64,000 nucleotides of DNA from Chrysemys picta bellii (lineage: Eukaryota > Chordata > Testudines > Emydidae). A program made the position numbers and the translations under genes. The DNA lies in NCBI RefSeq assembly GCF_011386835.1, contig NC_088799.1, positions 73,675,302 to 73,739,301 on the forward strand, in the 5' to 3' direction. Below the pieces are notes generated by a model. The model made no database searches. It was given only the letters and a program-made list of their open reading frames with translations, and was not told where the DNA came from. Of the stretch, positions 23,661 to 35,119 are shown piece after piece; position 1 is the stretch's first letter; every line of letters begins with the position of its first letter.

Positions 23661-26018
23661 AGAAACCAACCTTCCACACAAACTTCCTCATGGATAGACT
23701 TTACAAAAACTAGACAAGCCATTTACAAGACAAACTTTGCCTCTCTACAAAGGAAAAAGGACACTAAACTATCTAAACTGCTACATGCCACAAGCAGCCA
23801 CAACAGCAGTTCCCTTAACCCACCCAGCAATATTGTTAATCTTTCCAGCTATACTCTTAGCCCAGCAGAAGAGTCTGTCCTATCTCGGGGCCTCTCCTTT
23901 TGTCCCTCCAGACCCATGAATATGATACAGTTCTGCGGTGACCTAGAATCCTACTTTCGACGTCTCCGACTCAAAGAATATTTCCAACATACCTCTGAAC
24001 AGCATACTAACCCACAGAATCCTCCCTACCAGCACTACAAAAAAAAGGATTCTGCGTGGACTCCTCCGGACGGTCGAAACAACAGACTGGATTTCTACAT
24101 AGATTGCTTCCGTCGACGTGCAAAGGCTGAAATTGTGGAAAAGCAACAGCACTTGCCACATAACCTCAGCCATGCAGAACACAACGCCATCTACAGCCTC
24201 AGAAACAACCCTGACATCATAATCAAAAAGGCTGACAAAGGAGGTGCTGTCGTCATCATGAATAAATTGGAATATGACCAGGAGGCTGCTAGACAGCTCT
24301 CTAACACCACATTCTACAGGCCATTATCCTCTGATCCCACTGAGGATTACCTAAAGAAACTACACCATCTGCTAAAAAAACTCCCTGACAAAGCACAGGA
24401 ACAAATCTGTACAGACACATGCCTAGAACCCCGACCAGGGGTATTCTATTTGCTACCCAAGATCCATAAACCTGGATATCCTGGACGCCCCATCATCTCA
24501 GGCATTGGCACCCTAACATCAGGCTTGTCTGGTTATGTAGACTCTCTCCTCAGACCCTACGCTACCAGCACTCCCAGCTATCTTCGAGACACCACTGACT
24601 TCCTGAGGAAACTACAATCCATCGGTGATCTTCCAGAAAACACCATCCTGGCCACTATGGACGTAGAAGCCCTCTACACCAATATTCCACACAAAGATGG
24701 ACTACAAGCTATCAGGAACAGTATCCCTGATAATGTCACAGCTAACCTGGTGGCTGAACTTTGTGATTTTGTCCTCACCCACAACTATTTCACATTTGGG
24801 GACAATATATACCTTCAAGTCAGCGGCACTGCTATGGGTACCCGCATGGCCCCACAATATGCCAACATTTTTATGGCTGACTTAGAACAACGCTTCCTTA
24901 GCTCTCGTCCCCTAACGCCCCTACTCTACTTGCGCTACATTGATGACATCTTCATCATCTGGACCCATGGAAAAGAAGCCTTTGAGGAATTTCACCATGA
25001 TTTCAATAATTTCCATCCCACCATCAACCTCAGCCTAGATCAATCCACACAAGCGGTCCATTTCCTGGACACTACTGTGCTAATAAGCGATGGTCACATA
25101 AATACCACCCTATATCGGAAACCTACTGACCGCTACACTTACCTACATGCCTCCAGCTTCCATCCAGGACACACCACACGATCCATTGTCTACAGCCAAG
25201 CTCTAAGATATAACCGCATTTGCTCCAATCCCTCGGATAGAGACAAGCCCCTACAAGATCTCTATCAAGCATTCTTAAAACTACAATACCCACCTGCTGA
25301 AGTGAAAAAACAGATTGACAGAGCCAGACGAGTACCCAGAAGTCACCTCCTACAAGACAGGCCCAACAAAGAAAATAACAGAACACCACTAGCTGTCACC
25401 TTCAGCCCCCAACTAAAACCTCTCCAGCGCATCATCAGAGATCTACAACCTATCCTGAAAGATGATCCTTTACTCTCACAGATCTTGGGAGACAGACCTG
25501 TCCTCGCTTACAGACAACCCCCGAACCTAAAGCAAATACTCACCAGCAACCACACATCACTGAACAAAACCACTAACCCAGGAACCTATCCTTGTAACAA
25601 ACCCCGATGCCAACTCTGTCCACATATCTATTCCAGTGACATCATCATAGGACCTAATCACATCAGCCATACCATCAGGGGCTCGTTCACCTGCACATCT
25701 ACCAATGTGATATATGCCATCATGTGCCAGCAATGCCCCTCTGCCATGTACATTGGCCAAACCGGACAGTCTCTACGCAAAAGAATTAATGGACACAAAT
25801 CTGACATCAGGAATCAAAATACTCAAAAACCAGTGGGAGAACACTTTAACCTGTCTGGTCATTCAGTGACAGACCTGCGGGTGGCTATATTACAACAGAA
25901 AAACTTCAAAAACAGACTCCAACGAGAAACTGCTGAGCTAGAATTGATATGCAAACTAGACACAATCAACTCCGGTTTAAATAAGGACTGGGAATGGCTG
26001 AGCCATTACAAACATTGA
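23604..26018 (+). CDS. PLE reverse transcriptase with GIY-YIG endonuclease
   Basis: An uninterrupted 804-codon frame, by far the longest in the window. Codons 1-19 come from the antisense of the left arm; element-derived sequence begins at codon 20 (base 23661), so the ATG at 23604 is an accident of the insertion and the true start is unknown. RT signs, numbered from that ATG: KADKGGAVV at 209-217, LPKIHKP at 284-290, motif A with D353 (TMDVEALYTN), motif B GTAMGTRMAP at 408-417, motif C YIDD with D447 and D448, LYRKPTDR at 503-510. A zinc-binding cluster C664, C669, C672, H674 precedes the GIY-YIG domain: IY at 703-704, YIG at 716-718, R725, H731 and E746. All expected residues are present and no stop or frameshift is visible. 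In PLEs this protein copies element RNA at a nicked target; the GIY-YIG domain makes the nick. Confidence 0.9.
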   Translation: MVFCYFLCWACLVGGDFWVRNQPSTQTSSWIDFTKTRQAIYKTNFASLQRKKDTKLSKLLHATSSHNSSSLNPPSNIVNLSSYTLSPAEESVLSRGLSFCPSRPMNMIQFCGDLESYFRRLRLKEYFQHTSEQHTNPQNPPYQHYKKKDSAWTPPDGRNNRLDFYIDCFRRRAKAEIVEKQQHLPHNLSHAEHNAIYSLRNNPDIIIKKADKGGAVVIMNKLEYDQEAARQLSNTTFYRPLSSDPTEDYLKKLHHLLKKLPDKAQEQICTDTCLEPRPGVFYLLPKIHKPGYPGRPIISGIGTLTSGLSGYVDSLLRPYATSTPSYLRDTTDFLRKLQSIGDLPENTILATMDVEALYTNIPHKDGLQAIRNSIPDNVTANLVAELCDFVLTHNYFTFGDNIYLQVSGTAMGTRMAPQYANIFMADLEQRFLSSRPLTPLLYLRYIDDIFIIWTHGKEAFEEFHHDFNNFHPTINLSLDQSTQAVHFLDTTVLISDGHINTTLYRKPTDRYTYLHASSFHPGHTTRSIVYSQALRYNRICSNPSDRDKPLQDLYQAFLKLQYPPAEVKKQIDRARRVPRSHLLQDRPNKENNRTPLAVTFSPQLKPLQRIIRDLQPILKDDPLLSQILGDRPVLAYRQPPNLKQILTSNHTSLNKTTNPGTYPCNKPRCQLCPHIYSSDIIIGPNHISHTIRGSFTCTSTNVIYAIMCQQCPSAMYIGQTGQSLRKRINGHKSDIRNQNTQKPVGEHFNLSGHSVTDLRVAILQQKNFKNRLQRETAELELICKLDTINSGLNKDWEWLSHYKH

Positions 26019-26300
26019 ATCTATCTCCCCTTGTAAGTATTCTCACACTTGTTATCTAACTGTCTGTACTGAGCTAGCTTGATTATCACTTCAAAAGTTT
26101 GTTTTCTCTTAATTAATTGGCCTCTCAGAGGTGGTAAGACAACTCCCACCTGTTTATGCTCTCTGTATGTGTGTATATATATCTCCTCAATATATGTTCC
26201 ATTCTATATGCATCCGAAGAAGTGGGCTGTAGTCCACGAAAGCTTATGCTCTAATAAATTTGTTAGTCTCTAAGGTGCCACAAGTCCTCCTGTTCTTCTT
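25333..26300 (+). repeat. Right arm of the PLE inverted repeat
   Basis: Pairs base for base with 22693-23660 (coordinates sum to 48993 across the compared stretches, so no net indel). It spans the C-terminal 228 codons plus the 3' UTR. The loop between the arms is the unique 1672 bp carrying the reverse transcriptase. Confidence 0.92.
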
Positions 26301-26356
26301 TTTGCGGATACAGACTAACACGGCTGCTACTCTGAAACTTTTCATTATAATATAAG

Positions 26357-27569
26357 GTATAAGATAATACCTTTTTAATTACTGGTAAAGTGAGAATCCA
26401 GTGAAGAAACTAACTTTCCATAATCACATGTCCAGTTGTTAGATGTAGTGCTACAGTTGGCAGAAACATAATTGTCCTAGTTAGTGTTCTCTACCTCAGT
26501 TTCCTCATAATGATCTCTATGGTAAAAGCTTTCACGTATTTCAAGTTGCACTTCAGAGAAGGAGGAAGAAAATGGAGACAGTGATGATAATTATAAAAAT
26601 GGATAAAGACTAATTTTAAAAAGGGCTCCATTTGCTAATGAGATGCATATCATTAGTAATAGCTTTCCATTGACTTCCTGTGTAAAAATGAGGATTTAGT
26701 CAGAAGAAACATTCTTTCATCTAGCTATTCAAAAGACCTCTCCCCAAAGTAAAAATGACACTTGACATTGCATCCCAAAGGCGAATATGTAGATGAATAA
26801 AACCAGATGGATACTCAGTTTGAATGAATTCAGTAAATGAATAAATTAATACTCAATAACAAAATACACACTTAAAGAAAAGAATTTGAAGTTTAAACTT
26901 GTTGGGCCTATACACGTTAATTTTCCCCCTGCCCATAGTCCGACTGAAGTCAATTGCACTATATGTATGAGTAAAGTCACTAGGATTTCACACCAAAACT
27001 AACTAAATCCATTTTCAAAAGTGACTTAGATTATATCTATAATGTGCACATACTTGGTTAGTTGACCGTGACTTGCTTATGTTTGCCCCCTGTACTGTGC
27101 GAAGTGTCTATATATGCTGTGCTGGACACAGATATATCACTATGTACACACATATACCCCAGTGCACATTTTCACCGTTACATGGCATTAGCACTACCAT
27201 TTCAGGGGTGGCATCCCAGGGTTCTCTAAGCACAGGGAGCCACTCTAGGAGCCACTTTGCTGTGTGGCATTGGTACCGAGCCCCTCTTCCCCAGCTTCAC
27301 ACATTTGCTGATGGCAGTTTCTGATCATGTCACCCAAACTGGGTGGAAGACTTATGGGAAGATGATATGATTCTGCTTCAACTCCTTACCATGGACAAAT
27401 GTCTATGCAGTGGAGTAGACAATCAGGAAAATCTGGATGGAATTTGGGCAGAACTTTCTGACACATAGAAGACGGCTGACCTTGAGGGTGAATGGGATGG
27501 TGATGAACCCATTCTTTTTTAAATCATTTTTTATCAGCAGTTCTAACTGCACTTAGCAGTTTTTATGGA
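26357..27569. other. No gene recognised
   Basis: AT-rich DNA up to about 27050, then mixed composition. The frame at 27073-27324 has no recognisable domain. Confidence 0.4.
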
Positions 27570-27577
27570 GTACTACT

Positions 27578-28474
27578 CAGGGCCGGCTCCAGTCACCAGC
27601 AAAACAAGCAGGTGCTTGGGGCGGCACATTTCTAGGCGCGGCATTCTGGTGCCGGCCATCATAGGTGCCGACTCCGGGGCATGGGGAAAAAGTGCTCTTG
27701 CCGCCCCAGCTCGCCTCCGCTACCGCCTCCGCCTGCTCCCCTGAGCGCGCCGCCCCGCTTCTCCCCCCTGCTGAAACAGCTGTTTCGCGCAGCAAGGCTG
27801 GGAGGGAGGAGAAGCCAAGCGGCGGGGCGCTCGGGGGAAGTGGCGGAGGTGAGCTGGAGCGGGGAGTGGTTCCTCTACTCCCCCATTACTTCCTGCGCCC
27901 CCCCCACCCTAGCTTACCTCTGCTCCGCCTGCTTCCCTGAATGCGTCGCCACTCCGCTTCTTCCTCCCCCTCCCAGGCTTGCCACGTGCAAAACCACTAT
28001 TTCGCGCAGCAAGGCTGGGAGGGAGCAGCTGAGTGGCAGGCGCTCGGGGGAGGCGGTGGTGGTGGAGCGGAGGTGAGCTGCAGTGGGGAGTGGTTCCTCT
28101 ACCTCCCCGTTACTTCCTGCGCCCCCCCCACCCTAGCTCACCTCTGCTCCGCCTGCTCCCCTGAATGTGCCGCTGCTCCACTTCTCTGCCCTCTCTCGCC
28201 TGAGGCGGGGGGGAGAAGCGGAGTGGCGGCACGCCTGGGGGAGCAGGCGGAGCGGAGGTGAGCTAGGGCGGGAGGTCACGGGGGGCCTGCGGGAAGCAAT
28301 GGGGGGGGGAGAAATGCAGCACCCTGGGGGAGGAGACAGTGCTCGGGATTTGGGGAAGAGGTTTGGAAGGGGTGGAGTTGGGGTGGGGCTGGGGGCAGAG
28401 GGGCACGAAAAAGAAAGAGGAGGCAGCCAAAATTTTTTTTGATTGGGGTGGCAAAAATCTTAGAGCCGGCCCTG
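27578..28474. mobile_element. Non-autonomous hAT element, 897 bp, GC-rich interior
   Basis: Starts CAGGGCCGGCTCCAG and ends with its near inverse, GAGCCGGCCCTG. Flanks GTACTACT (27570-27577) and ATACTAAT (28475-28482) agree at 6 of 8 bases, a worn hAT target duplication. The interior has a tandem duplication with a 217-bp period: TTCGCGCAGCAAGGCTGGGA starts at 27784 and again at 28001. The overlapping frames across it result from high GC, and no transposase is present. Same terminal family as 50339-50533 and 57600-57772. Confidence 0.8.
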
Positions 28475-28538
28475 ATACTAATCACTACTATGGTTGCAAC
28501 TGGTCAATGTTTTGAGTGGGGAAAGAAGAGCCAGTTGG

Positions 28539-28832
28539 GCCACATCTACACTTAGGCCACAAATACACAAATTTATATTGTCAGTGTGGTCATTGTGGGA
28601 CAGCTCCTGAAAGCCAGTAAGTCAACATAAGCAACACAGTGTTCATACTGACAGTGCCTTGACCTAATTACATCAACCATGACACTGTGCCACTTAGGGA
28701 GGTGGTGTTACTAAATTGGCATAGAGAGGCACTTACCTTGGCAGGAGCCAAATTTAAGTGAAGATACTTCCACAGCTAGGTTGATGCAAGGCAGCTTATG
28801 TCAACCTAACTGTCTAGTGTAGACCAGGCTTT
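28539..28832. mobile_element. Harbinger-type MITE, old
   Basis: The left tip GGGCCACATCTACACTTA and right tip TAGTGTAGACCAGGC are imperfect inverted repeats of the GTCTACACTA type. A clear 3-bp target duplication is not visible. Non-coding. Confidence 0.5.
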
Positions 28833-29227
28833 AATCATTGTCTAATGACAGATGCTTTGCCTGTATTGTTACTTGAAATGTGTTTTGATTTTCTGCCTGT
28901 GAACCAAGTCCTAAAGACATTTATCCACCCATTTTCTGTGTTGTGAGTTAAGATACATTTAGAACTGCTAGCAGTGTTTTCTGTAAACATGTAATAGTAA
29001 CTGACCTTTCCCCATCCCTCCTGTGTAATCCAGGAACTTCAGATATTTCTTAACCTGGTTGGGAGGGTTGTGGGTATGAGACACACAGAAAAGTATTTGC
29101 AGTATGAGGGCACCAGACAATTATACACCATTTCATTTTGTGCAATGCGAAAGTGGGGCCCAATAATGAACCCGAACACATCTTATGTTCATCATGCTTA
29201 GGGAGGAGCATGTTAAGGACACAAGTT

Positions 29228-29985
29228 AAGGACATTATAACATTTATTAAAAGTACTACATGGAATGTATATTTGAAATATCTTTAAAAGAAATATAAAC
29301 CAACAAAACATAACGGACTGAATCCACAGAACACAGGCCAAATGTTAATGTCTCGGCACCCAACTTTTTTCCCTTCCCCCACCAAAGGGGGAATGACAGG
29401 GCAAAATTGTTCTTGGAGACAAATGGGAATGTCTCCTGTATAGGGTTTAGGGGTCAGGCACTTGTAGGGCTTCAAGGACTCACAGGCTCATCATTCCCCT
29501 CCTGCAGCCTCTGGAGGTCCCTCTGTGAGGGGTTTCATGTGCCAGTGGAGAGTGTGGTCCCAGGAGTTTTGCAGGCTTCTGCTGGTCATTTGGGGGTTGG
29601 GTCCTCCATCTCAGCAGCAATCTGGGCCATATCCACAGTAGGGGGAGACGGTGGTTCACAGAGAGGTACAGTGGCCGTGTCAGCAAGTGGACCCTGAACT
29701 CATTCAGCCACCAGTTCTATCAGCCTCTGCATGAGGACTTGCTCCCTCCTACTAGGGCATACCTCCTCCATGAACTCATTCATCAGTGACTCTTCCTGCT
29801 AAACGGCCTGATCCTCCTGTGCCCTAAAGATCTCAAACCACTCCTGGTTGCTCCTGTCCATGCTAGTAAGCAGGTCCTCCAGAGTCCTTCTCCATTTGCC
29901 TCTGCTGTCTCTGGATTGCCATTCTCACCCTCTTGGTGGAATGAGTTCTTTCATGGCAGCTGAAGGTCCTGCTAATTCAAAGATG
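29228..29985 (-). pseudogene. Decayed exon-like sequence, minus strand, possibly from a Harbinger accessory gene
   Basis: On the minus strand there is a possible acceptor (GAATTAGCAG near 29976), then about 400 bases that translate with a few stops and a frameshift into a Q/R- and E-rich helical segment (QEWFEIFRAQEDQ, LMNEFMEEVCPSRRE, EQVLMQRLIELV), and far downstream an AATAAA signal near 29250. This resembles the second exon and 3' UTR of a Myb/SANT-like transposon gene, but the sequence match is weak. It lies between two Harbinger-like tips (28539 and about 30430), which suggests a larger broken element. Confidence 0.35.
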
Positions 29986-31815
29986 AGGGTAGCATTATAT
30001 TTTTTTCCCTTTGGAAGAAGCTGAGAAATCCCACCTGCCCCCCCAACATAACTTAGATATAGACAGACACAATTTTGATACTTTTCAGCATTCTAGCAAT
30101 GCAACTGTTAGACTATCCTTAGTTTTCAGACAACTTTTGCAGCCCATGAATCAAAGTCAGAGGCTACTAATAGTAAGAAAAATGTACTAATGTGTTTTTT
30201 TTTGTTTAATTAAAATATTTATAGTGTCTCAAGAAGGATGCTGGAGAGGGGGCTGGTGCAGTTCCTTCCAGGTCCTATGTTATGAGTTTGCAATTCTTTC
30301 TCTAAAGGCTGACCAACATTTGGACAACACAGTGGTTTTCAAGGTACCAGAATGGAAAAGTGGATGTGGACAATACGGGTATTATGGAACAACCACACAC
30401 ATAGGTGTACAGTTACTAGTGTGGATGTAGCCGTAGGGACAGATTTTTAAAGGTATTTTGGTGATTGATTTTAGAGGGGAGTTAGGCACTCTAAGTTATC
30501 TTTGCAAATCTGGCCCATAGGCATTTGAAAATTTTACTCCATATCACATATTTTCTATATGGTCTGTAAGATTTTTTAAATATCTTAAATGTAAACAAAA
30601 ATATATGGAAAAAATCATTATTATAGTAATAGAAAAACTGAGCAAGAAACACAAATTCATAAAGCTAATACTTGTGCCTACTTCATAAATTAATTTATGC
30701 AGAGTATTTTGTAGCGCTGCTACTGCAGCATGTGAATAAAATTGTATTACATGATTTTAGTGCATATTGATAATAAATGGCAGCAGTCATTTTCACTAGC
30801 TGCAGTTTACAAATAGTTATGAATGCATTTCACGAGTCCAATTTCAAAGTGAGAAATGCATGGATAATTGTGGTAAGGTCTAGATTAAAAAAAAGCTTTC
30901 TGCTCAGTATAGTGAATAGGGGGGTTATAGATCCCTGATTTTGAGAGTGGACCTTTGCTGGAGCAAGCCGAATGTAGTTAAGACAGCCTCAGGGCTACAC
31001 TGACACTGTCTGGCAATCCTGCTTAAGTGAATGAATGTGTGCCATCTAGGGATTTCTCTCTCCCCCTCCACCCCCCGGCAAAAAAAAAAAAATCCCCAGT
31101 TCTACCCATTTCACTGGGACTAGGTGGGGAGGGGACAAGGTTGGCATAGGAGCTGTAGGCCAGCTGAGGGTTTCCCCACATTGAAGAAATTAGCTGAATG
31201 GATACAATTGTTTTCTGTTTCAACAATCTATCTCTACAACCTAATGCAAATTGTCTAAATATTGATCTACATCAAGCCTCACTCTCCTTTCAGATTTATA
31301 AACAAACCACAGTAAGAAACTGTCACTCACATGTACTGAAAGAAAATTCTGGAATGAAATAAGAAAGTTGGCAACTCCTAGGGGTTTCACTCTTACTGTC
31401 TTATCCCTGTTATCCCACCGTCACAAGCAGTTTATTCTAGTTTGTCAGTCAAACCAGTGTTAGGACATGCTACCCTTTGTGATGTTGCCATGTCCAATAT
31501 CTAAGATATATTTAATTTGTCAGAACAACAGCTGAAAAACAATATAGTGTTAGTCTAGGCTATAGAACTGAAAACACAATCCTATGTCTGAACACCCTGG
31601 TGCCACTGTCCACCCCGTCTTTTCATGAACTGGATTGTCAAGTATTTAGCTCTCATGAATCCAACAAGAACTTACAAACTTATACCATGCAATGTCAGTT
31701 ATTTCTATCTATTTTGTACCCCACGCAATTTTGACAACATCTGAGCCATAGCATTTGCACTGACAAACCCCTACAAGGATCAACTGTGGAGGTAATGCCA
31801 GTGGACAGAGAGTAT
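29986..31815. other. No gene recognised
   Basis: AT-rich DNA. Near 30410-30435 a phrase agtgtggatgtagccgta resembles a Harbinger right tip. Otherwise unassigned. Confidence 0.35.
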
Positions 31816-31915
31816 TTATTATTATTTGTGTTATGGGAGCACCTGGGAGCCCCATGTACCAGCATCCCATTGTGCTAGGTGCAGCAAAAAAATATTCTTG
31901 CTTACAGTCTAAGAT
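31816..31915 (+). repeat. Ancient amniote dispersed repeat fragment
   Basis: Text of the type 'tattattatttgtgttatggg', 'agcacctgggagcccc', 'cattgtgctaggtgc', then 'acagtctaag' is a diverged repeat common in reptile genomes. Its class is not settled here. Confidence 0.45.
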
Positions 31916-34102
31916 GTCACATCCTTGTCTTATGAATGAGTGTTAGCCACGCTTGTTTAGCTTTTGATAGCAATGGATGTGTCCAATTATAAAGAGAGGC
32001 TTCCTCCGAAAGTAAACAGCATATGGGGAAGGGGATTATATGGGTTGATACATCTATATAAAACACATTACAGATTTTACAGGTGACAAACTGACACAAT
32101 TAATCCCCATGTTCACACTGAGCTAAAATCTTATATTTGGTAAAATCACTGATTTTAGGGCACTGAAGACAGAACAAAAAATCTGAAAAAATTCCATTTA
32201 AAGACTATCAGATGTTTTTGTTGGATTTCAACAAATTTCAAAAGTTAACAAAATGTATATTGACTAATTTGCTGTTGTTATGTCTCGATAAAAATGAGGC
32301 TTGTGCCTTTTATTTGTGCTATATATTAGGTAATAATGCAACATTTCATTTCTATAAAAGGAATCTTAAATAATAAAACTTAATATGCAAAAAAGTGTTT
32401 AAAATCAGGCACATGTATAAAATGTATTTTATTCTTTACACTGGATTTAAAAACTAGTGAATCAATTTCAACAATATTTTAAAGTGTTTTTTTTTTCATG
32501 CTTAGTACTTCTGTGTTGAGTTTGCCTAGATTGACTATTAATAGATAAGAAATAAATCCCTGAAAAGATGGGTTTATAATGGGAAAGTGCACAGCTCGGG
32601 GACTATGATATAGCAATGCATTACCATTACAGTTCATCAATAGCATATTTTTTGTTTGAAAACTCCCAATATCAGCCATATAATTATCAGAAGATTGCTA
32701 TTTTCTTCGTTGTCAGGTGATATTAGTACAGAGTGGCAGATAGAAAAGTTAAATGTCATCATTCTTTTCTCTCCTTCTTGTCCCCATTTGAATCCTTGCA
32801 AAAGAATAAAAATATAATAGCAATATGGTGCTTCCGATTGTAGATTCTAGAGTTAATGTTATTCTGTTGAACTTTCATCCTTACATGACTTATATCATCA
32901 TGTTTCTTTCTAGAATTTAGGTAGATTAAACAATATAGCACCCAACTTCCCCAGATGATGTGTCCTAAGTGCCATAGGATACACATGAACACCTGCACAG
33001 TGCAAGCAACTGAACCTCATCTTTCATAGGTCTCAAAGATAAAAAAATGTAGCTCCCTTTCAGGCCATACACCAGATTTTTCTGCAGTGCTTTAGGGTAT
33101 AGAAATAAACTATTCAACCCCTAGGTGTGCATAGAGTTTTCCTGGCTGGGCTTTATCTGTAATGGTGGGACACAGATTGTTCATATTTTTTTCCCAATAG
33201 ATGTTTATAGCCCAGGAAGTGTTAATGAAGCATTCACACTTTGATAAAGTAAAAAAAGCAATGTGGGGGACGGGGGAGAAAGGAGGAAGCAGTTCTCTTT
33301 GCTTTTCAGAAACTCACAAGAGTGCAATGAGTTCCTACTTGAGAATGACAAAGAAAAGGTAACATCAGCAAGTGAACAGAAAGTGTTTCCTCAAGAGATA
33401 GATAGAAAGGCATGATAGGCTAGCTGTGCCTTTTAAGGTGCACTACAAAATCAGCAAATTTTGGGAGAGGTTAGATTTGATTAAAACAATCATTCATGCA
33501 TCCGAGGGGGTTTCTTAGAAGAATCAAAATGGATTAGTTCACTCAACTGCTGTAATTGGACTGGAGCTAAACAAACTATTTTCATTTTAGCGGAGAATTC
33601 ATATTTTGTTTTTTTTTAAAAACACTGACCATTTATATCCATTACAGTGCACGTACCAGTAGAAAGTTGTTTCCAGTATTTCACTGATGCAAATTTAAAT
33701 ATTTAGGGTTCTATTCTGGTTGTTTTTAAAGCCAGGAGATTATTTCTAGAGGCATTCTGTCTGCAGAGAATACTAAATGCTTCTCTGGCCCCTGGGAACT
33801 GCTACTCTTTAACTGGAGGAGTTTGCTTCATTCACCATCAGGCCCAGACAGAAAACCAGTGAGGGAGGAGAGGTAGAATTACAACTCTGCTCTGCCTCTG
33901 CCCCTCCCTCTGTGGGATGTCTAGCACCACTAGCAATGCTAACAATCCTCCTTGCACTCATGGAATGCAGGTACCAGGATTCTTGCTAAAGAATTCTTGG
34001 TTGCTGAAAACCTTTGTAATACTTCTCCAGAGCCACAAAATTTACTTTCCAAAAAATAGGATCTGCTGAAAGAAGCACCAGGATTAGGCGTCTCAGCTGG
34101 AT
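31916..34102. other. No gene recognised
   Basis: AT-rich, single-copy-looking DNA; no coding or RNA feature recognised. Confidence 0.4.
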
Positions 34103-34110
34103 GCAGTGTT

Positions 34111-34412
34111 CAGGGCCAATCAGAGGTGGGGCCAGGAGGGCCATTTGGCCTGGGCCTCAAGCTCAAAGGGGCCCTCAAATTTAGACACTTGTTAATTTTT
34201 TGGCATTTGGTAAATTTCGCAGCTTATCCCATTTGCACCGAAAATGGCTAGAAAAGCATTTGTTAAATAAAAAAAATATTCAAATTATGTCTCACTCTTT
34301 GTGTGCCTCATTTTGTTTTCATCATGTGTCGTCATCTTTTATTTTTTCTTATGGCTAGGGGCCTCAAAAGCTGGAAGTGGCCTGGGCCTCTCTGGACCTC
34401 TGAGAGGGCCTG
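34111..34412. mobile_element. Non-autonomous hAT element, 302 bp
   Basis: Starts CAGGGCC and ends AGGGCCTG. It is flanked by GCAGTGTT (34103-34110) and GCAGTATT (34413-34420), an 8-bp target duplication with one mismatch. Both ends are rich in GGCCTGGGCCTC-like text, and the centre is AT-rich. No coding potential. Confidence 0.75.
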
Positions 34413-34830
34413 GCAGTATTGGAGCAGGACGAAATATATTTTAAAGAGCCATCATTTTAATTAAGCTCTGCTTATGCTACAGAAGTTTATAGATTATTTT
34501 TTTAAAGAGCTTACTCACCAGCTGTGTTTTCCTCTCACAACTTGATATTAAATCTTTTCTTCTTTAATCTGCTTTTAACATTTAAAGAAGGCTTCATAAT
34601 TTACTCCAGTTTCCAAATCTGGATTTGATATTGCTGACATTAAAATGTGAGATTTAATTGCTAATCTGAAAAGAAGAAGAAGAAAAAGAAAGAAAGAAAA
34701 AAACAACACTATAAAATAAAATCACTCGAGGGACATTGTTTGCTGAAGTTAATTTGCATTATTGTTAATGTCTCAGCACGCATATAATAATAGTCTAATT
34801 TTACCAATCTACAGCAGATAGGTACACTTA

Positions 34831-35116
34831 GGCTTGGTCTACACTACCCCCCTAATTCGAACTAAGGTACGGAACTTCAGCTACGTGAATAACGTAGCTG
34901 AAGTTCGAAGTACCTTAGTTCGAACTTACCTTGGTCCACACTCGGCAGGCAGGCTCCCCCGTCGACTCCGCGGTACTCCTCTCGCCGAGCTGGAGTACCG
35001 CAGTCGACGGCGAGCACTTCCGGGTTCGACTTATCGCGTCCAGACTAGACGTGATAAGTCGAACCCAGAAGTTCGATTGCCAGCCGCCGAACTAGCGGGT
35101 AAGTGTAGCCAAGGCC
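34831..35116. mobile_element. Harbinger MITE with three consecutive hairpins, 286 bp
   Basis: TTA target duplications at 34828-34830 and 35117-35119. Tips GGCTTGGTCTACACTA and (inverse) GGCCTTGGCTACACTTA. Inside are three stems: 34856-34870 with 34910-34924, extended by 34873-34886 with 34892-34905; 34961-34979 with 34992-35008 (2-nt bulge); and 35022-35040 with 35048-35066 (one mismatch, 7-nt loop). The open frame at 34834-35151 is a by-product of the palindromes. Confidence 0.88.
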
Positions 35117-35119
35117 TTA

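Larger units (their letters stand above)
22696..26344 (+). mobile_element. Young Penelope-like element (PLE) with inverted arms
   Basis: A 3.65-kb insertion flanked by an exact 12-bp target duplication, TTATAATATAAG, at 22684-22695 and 26345-26356. The plus-strand unit (23661-26344) holds the reverse transcriptase/GIY-YIG frame, a 3' UTR and a terminal extension. To its left lies an inverted copy of the last third of the same unit. Arms 22693-23660 and 25333-26300 are each 968 bp; I found two mismatches (near 22833 and 22919), so the insertion is recent. The right end has 44 further bases (26301-26344) with CAGACTAACACGGCTGCTAC; the left arm lacks them. Three bases at the left junction (AAG) belong both to the target duplication and to the arm. 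PLEs are known for complex copies with direct or inverted terminal segments. GIY-YIG-bearing vertebrate PLEs include the Neptune group; I did not determine the clade. Confidence 0.92.

Noticed and set aside
25123..25389. Minus-strand open frame whose first 19 residues match the start of the PLE frame
   Set aside because: It is the antisense of the right arm; the match is a necessary result of the inverted repeat.
26200..26344. Hammerhead ribozyme in the PLE terminal region, as reported for some PLEs
   Set aside because: I looked for the conserved CTGATGA and GAAA cores in a usable arrangement and did not find them; a covariance-model search could overturn this.
27577..28454. Several overlapping frames on both strands (up to 131 codons)
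   Set aside because: High GC content and tandem duplication in a non-autonomous hAT element account for them; no transposase motif.
29480..29697. Host gene exon
   Set aside because: Frames carry stops, and the neighbourhood has Harbinger-like tips, so a transposon remnant is more likely.
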